DNA from: Polyangiaceae bacterium
GTDB lineage: Bacteria; Myxococcota; Polyangia; Polyangiales; Polyangiaceae
Assembly: GCA_025936205.1 (NCBI GenBank)
Contig: JAICTU010000541.1
Location: forward strand, 1-5,858
DNA length: 5,858 nt
Direction of reading: 5' to 3'
In this document: piece after piece, positions 5,716-5,858 of the stretch
Numbering within the stretch: position 1 is the first letter of the stretch
Layout: every line of letters starts with the position of its first letter
Translations under genes and position numbers: made by a program
Notes under the pieces: model-generated
What the model saw: the letters and a program-made list of their open reading frames with translations, nothing else
Told to the model about the DNA's origin: nothing
Databases searched by the model: none

Positions 5716-5858
5716 ATGACGCACCTCACTTCTCGGGCTGTTATTTCACAAAGTCTCGCGGCCTCTGCCCGGCGAGCGTTGCTGGGTCTGGCGGTATCGC
5801 TTTCCGTAGTCACCACGGGATTGCTGGGCGCGGACACGGCGCACGCGCAGTCCGACGG
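5716..5858 (+). CDS. N-terminus of a secreted protein (3'-truncated)
   Basis: An open frame starts at ATG 5716 and runs off the right edge after 47 full codons. It is a complete Sec-type signal peptide: n-region with Arg7 and Arg19-Arg20, hydrophobic core about 22-39 (LLGLAVSLSVVTTGLLGA), and a c-region ending THA-type, Thr41-Ala42-His43-Ala44, with cleavage expected before Gln45. Ala at -3 and -1 fits signal peptidase I, and there is no lipobox cysteine. The mature part seen is only Gln-Ser-Asp-Gly, so no function can be given. The ribosome site is weak (GGG about ten bases ahead). It probably forms a pair with the membrane protein upstream, separated by 110 bases of folded sequence. Confidence 0.7.
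   Translation, partial: MTHLTSRAVISQSLAASARRALLGLAVSLSVVTTGLLGADTAHAQSD

Noticed and set aside
1..5858. CRISPR array, tRNA, insertion sequence or toxin-antitoxin pair
   Set aside because: No regularly spaced repeats, no cloverleaf-like segments, no transposase motifs and no small paired genes were seen on either strand.

Overview
The window is GC-rich, with strong G/C bias at third codon positions and unrelated housekeeping genes beside low-complexity, Ala/Pro/Arg-rich proteins. This suggests a myxobacterium-like soil bacterium (Myxococcota, perhaps Polyangiales). That assignment rests on gene content and style, not on a diagnostic marker. I see no tRNA, rRNA, insertion sequence, phage gene or CRISPR array.

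Left part (1-2270): the last three quarters of uvrA, the excision-repair ATPase, running rightward and cut by the left window edge. It ends in an Ala/Pro/Arg-rich tail and is followed by about 90 bases with two GC-rich dyads that separate it from a convergent gene.

Middle (2271-4170, leftward): a 120-residue DksA/TraR-type C4 zinc-finger regulator of RNA polymerase, with its own well-formed sigma70-type promoter. Upstream of it lies a secreted, AMIN-domain zinc N-acetylmuramoyl-L-alanine amidase that cuts peptidoglycan. The two point the same way but are 229 bases apart, so dksA is probably transcribed mainly from its own promoter.

Right part (4171-5858, rightward): a dyad-rich divergent intergenic region, then an unrecognised single-pass membrane protein with a long disordered N-terminal region and a basic, Ala-rich C-terminal tail. 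The first 47 codons of a secreted protein follow, showing a complete signal peptide and cut by the right window edge. The leader regions of these two genes carry similar copies of one short element, CTGACTTT followed by a GCGGG(G/A)ACACCCC(C)GC hairpin. This suggests shared regulation or a small dispersed repeat.

No single pathway ties the window together: DNA repair, stringent-response transcription control and cell-wall hydrolysis sit next to an uncharacterised membrane/secreted pair. I do not see a clearly new defence or biosynthetic system. The freshest material is the orphan membrane protein, its secreted neighbour and the repeated leader element.
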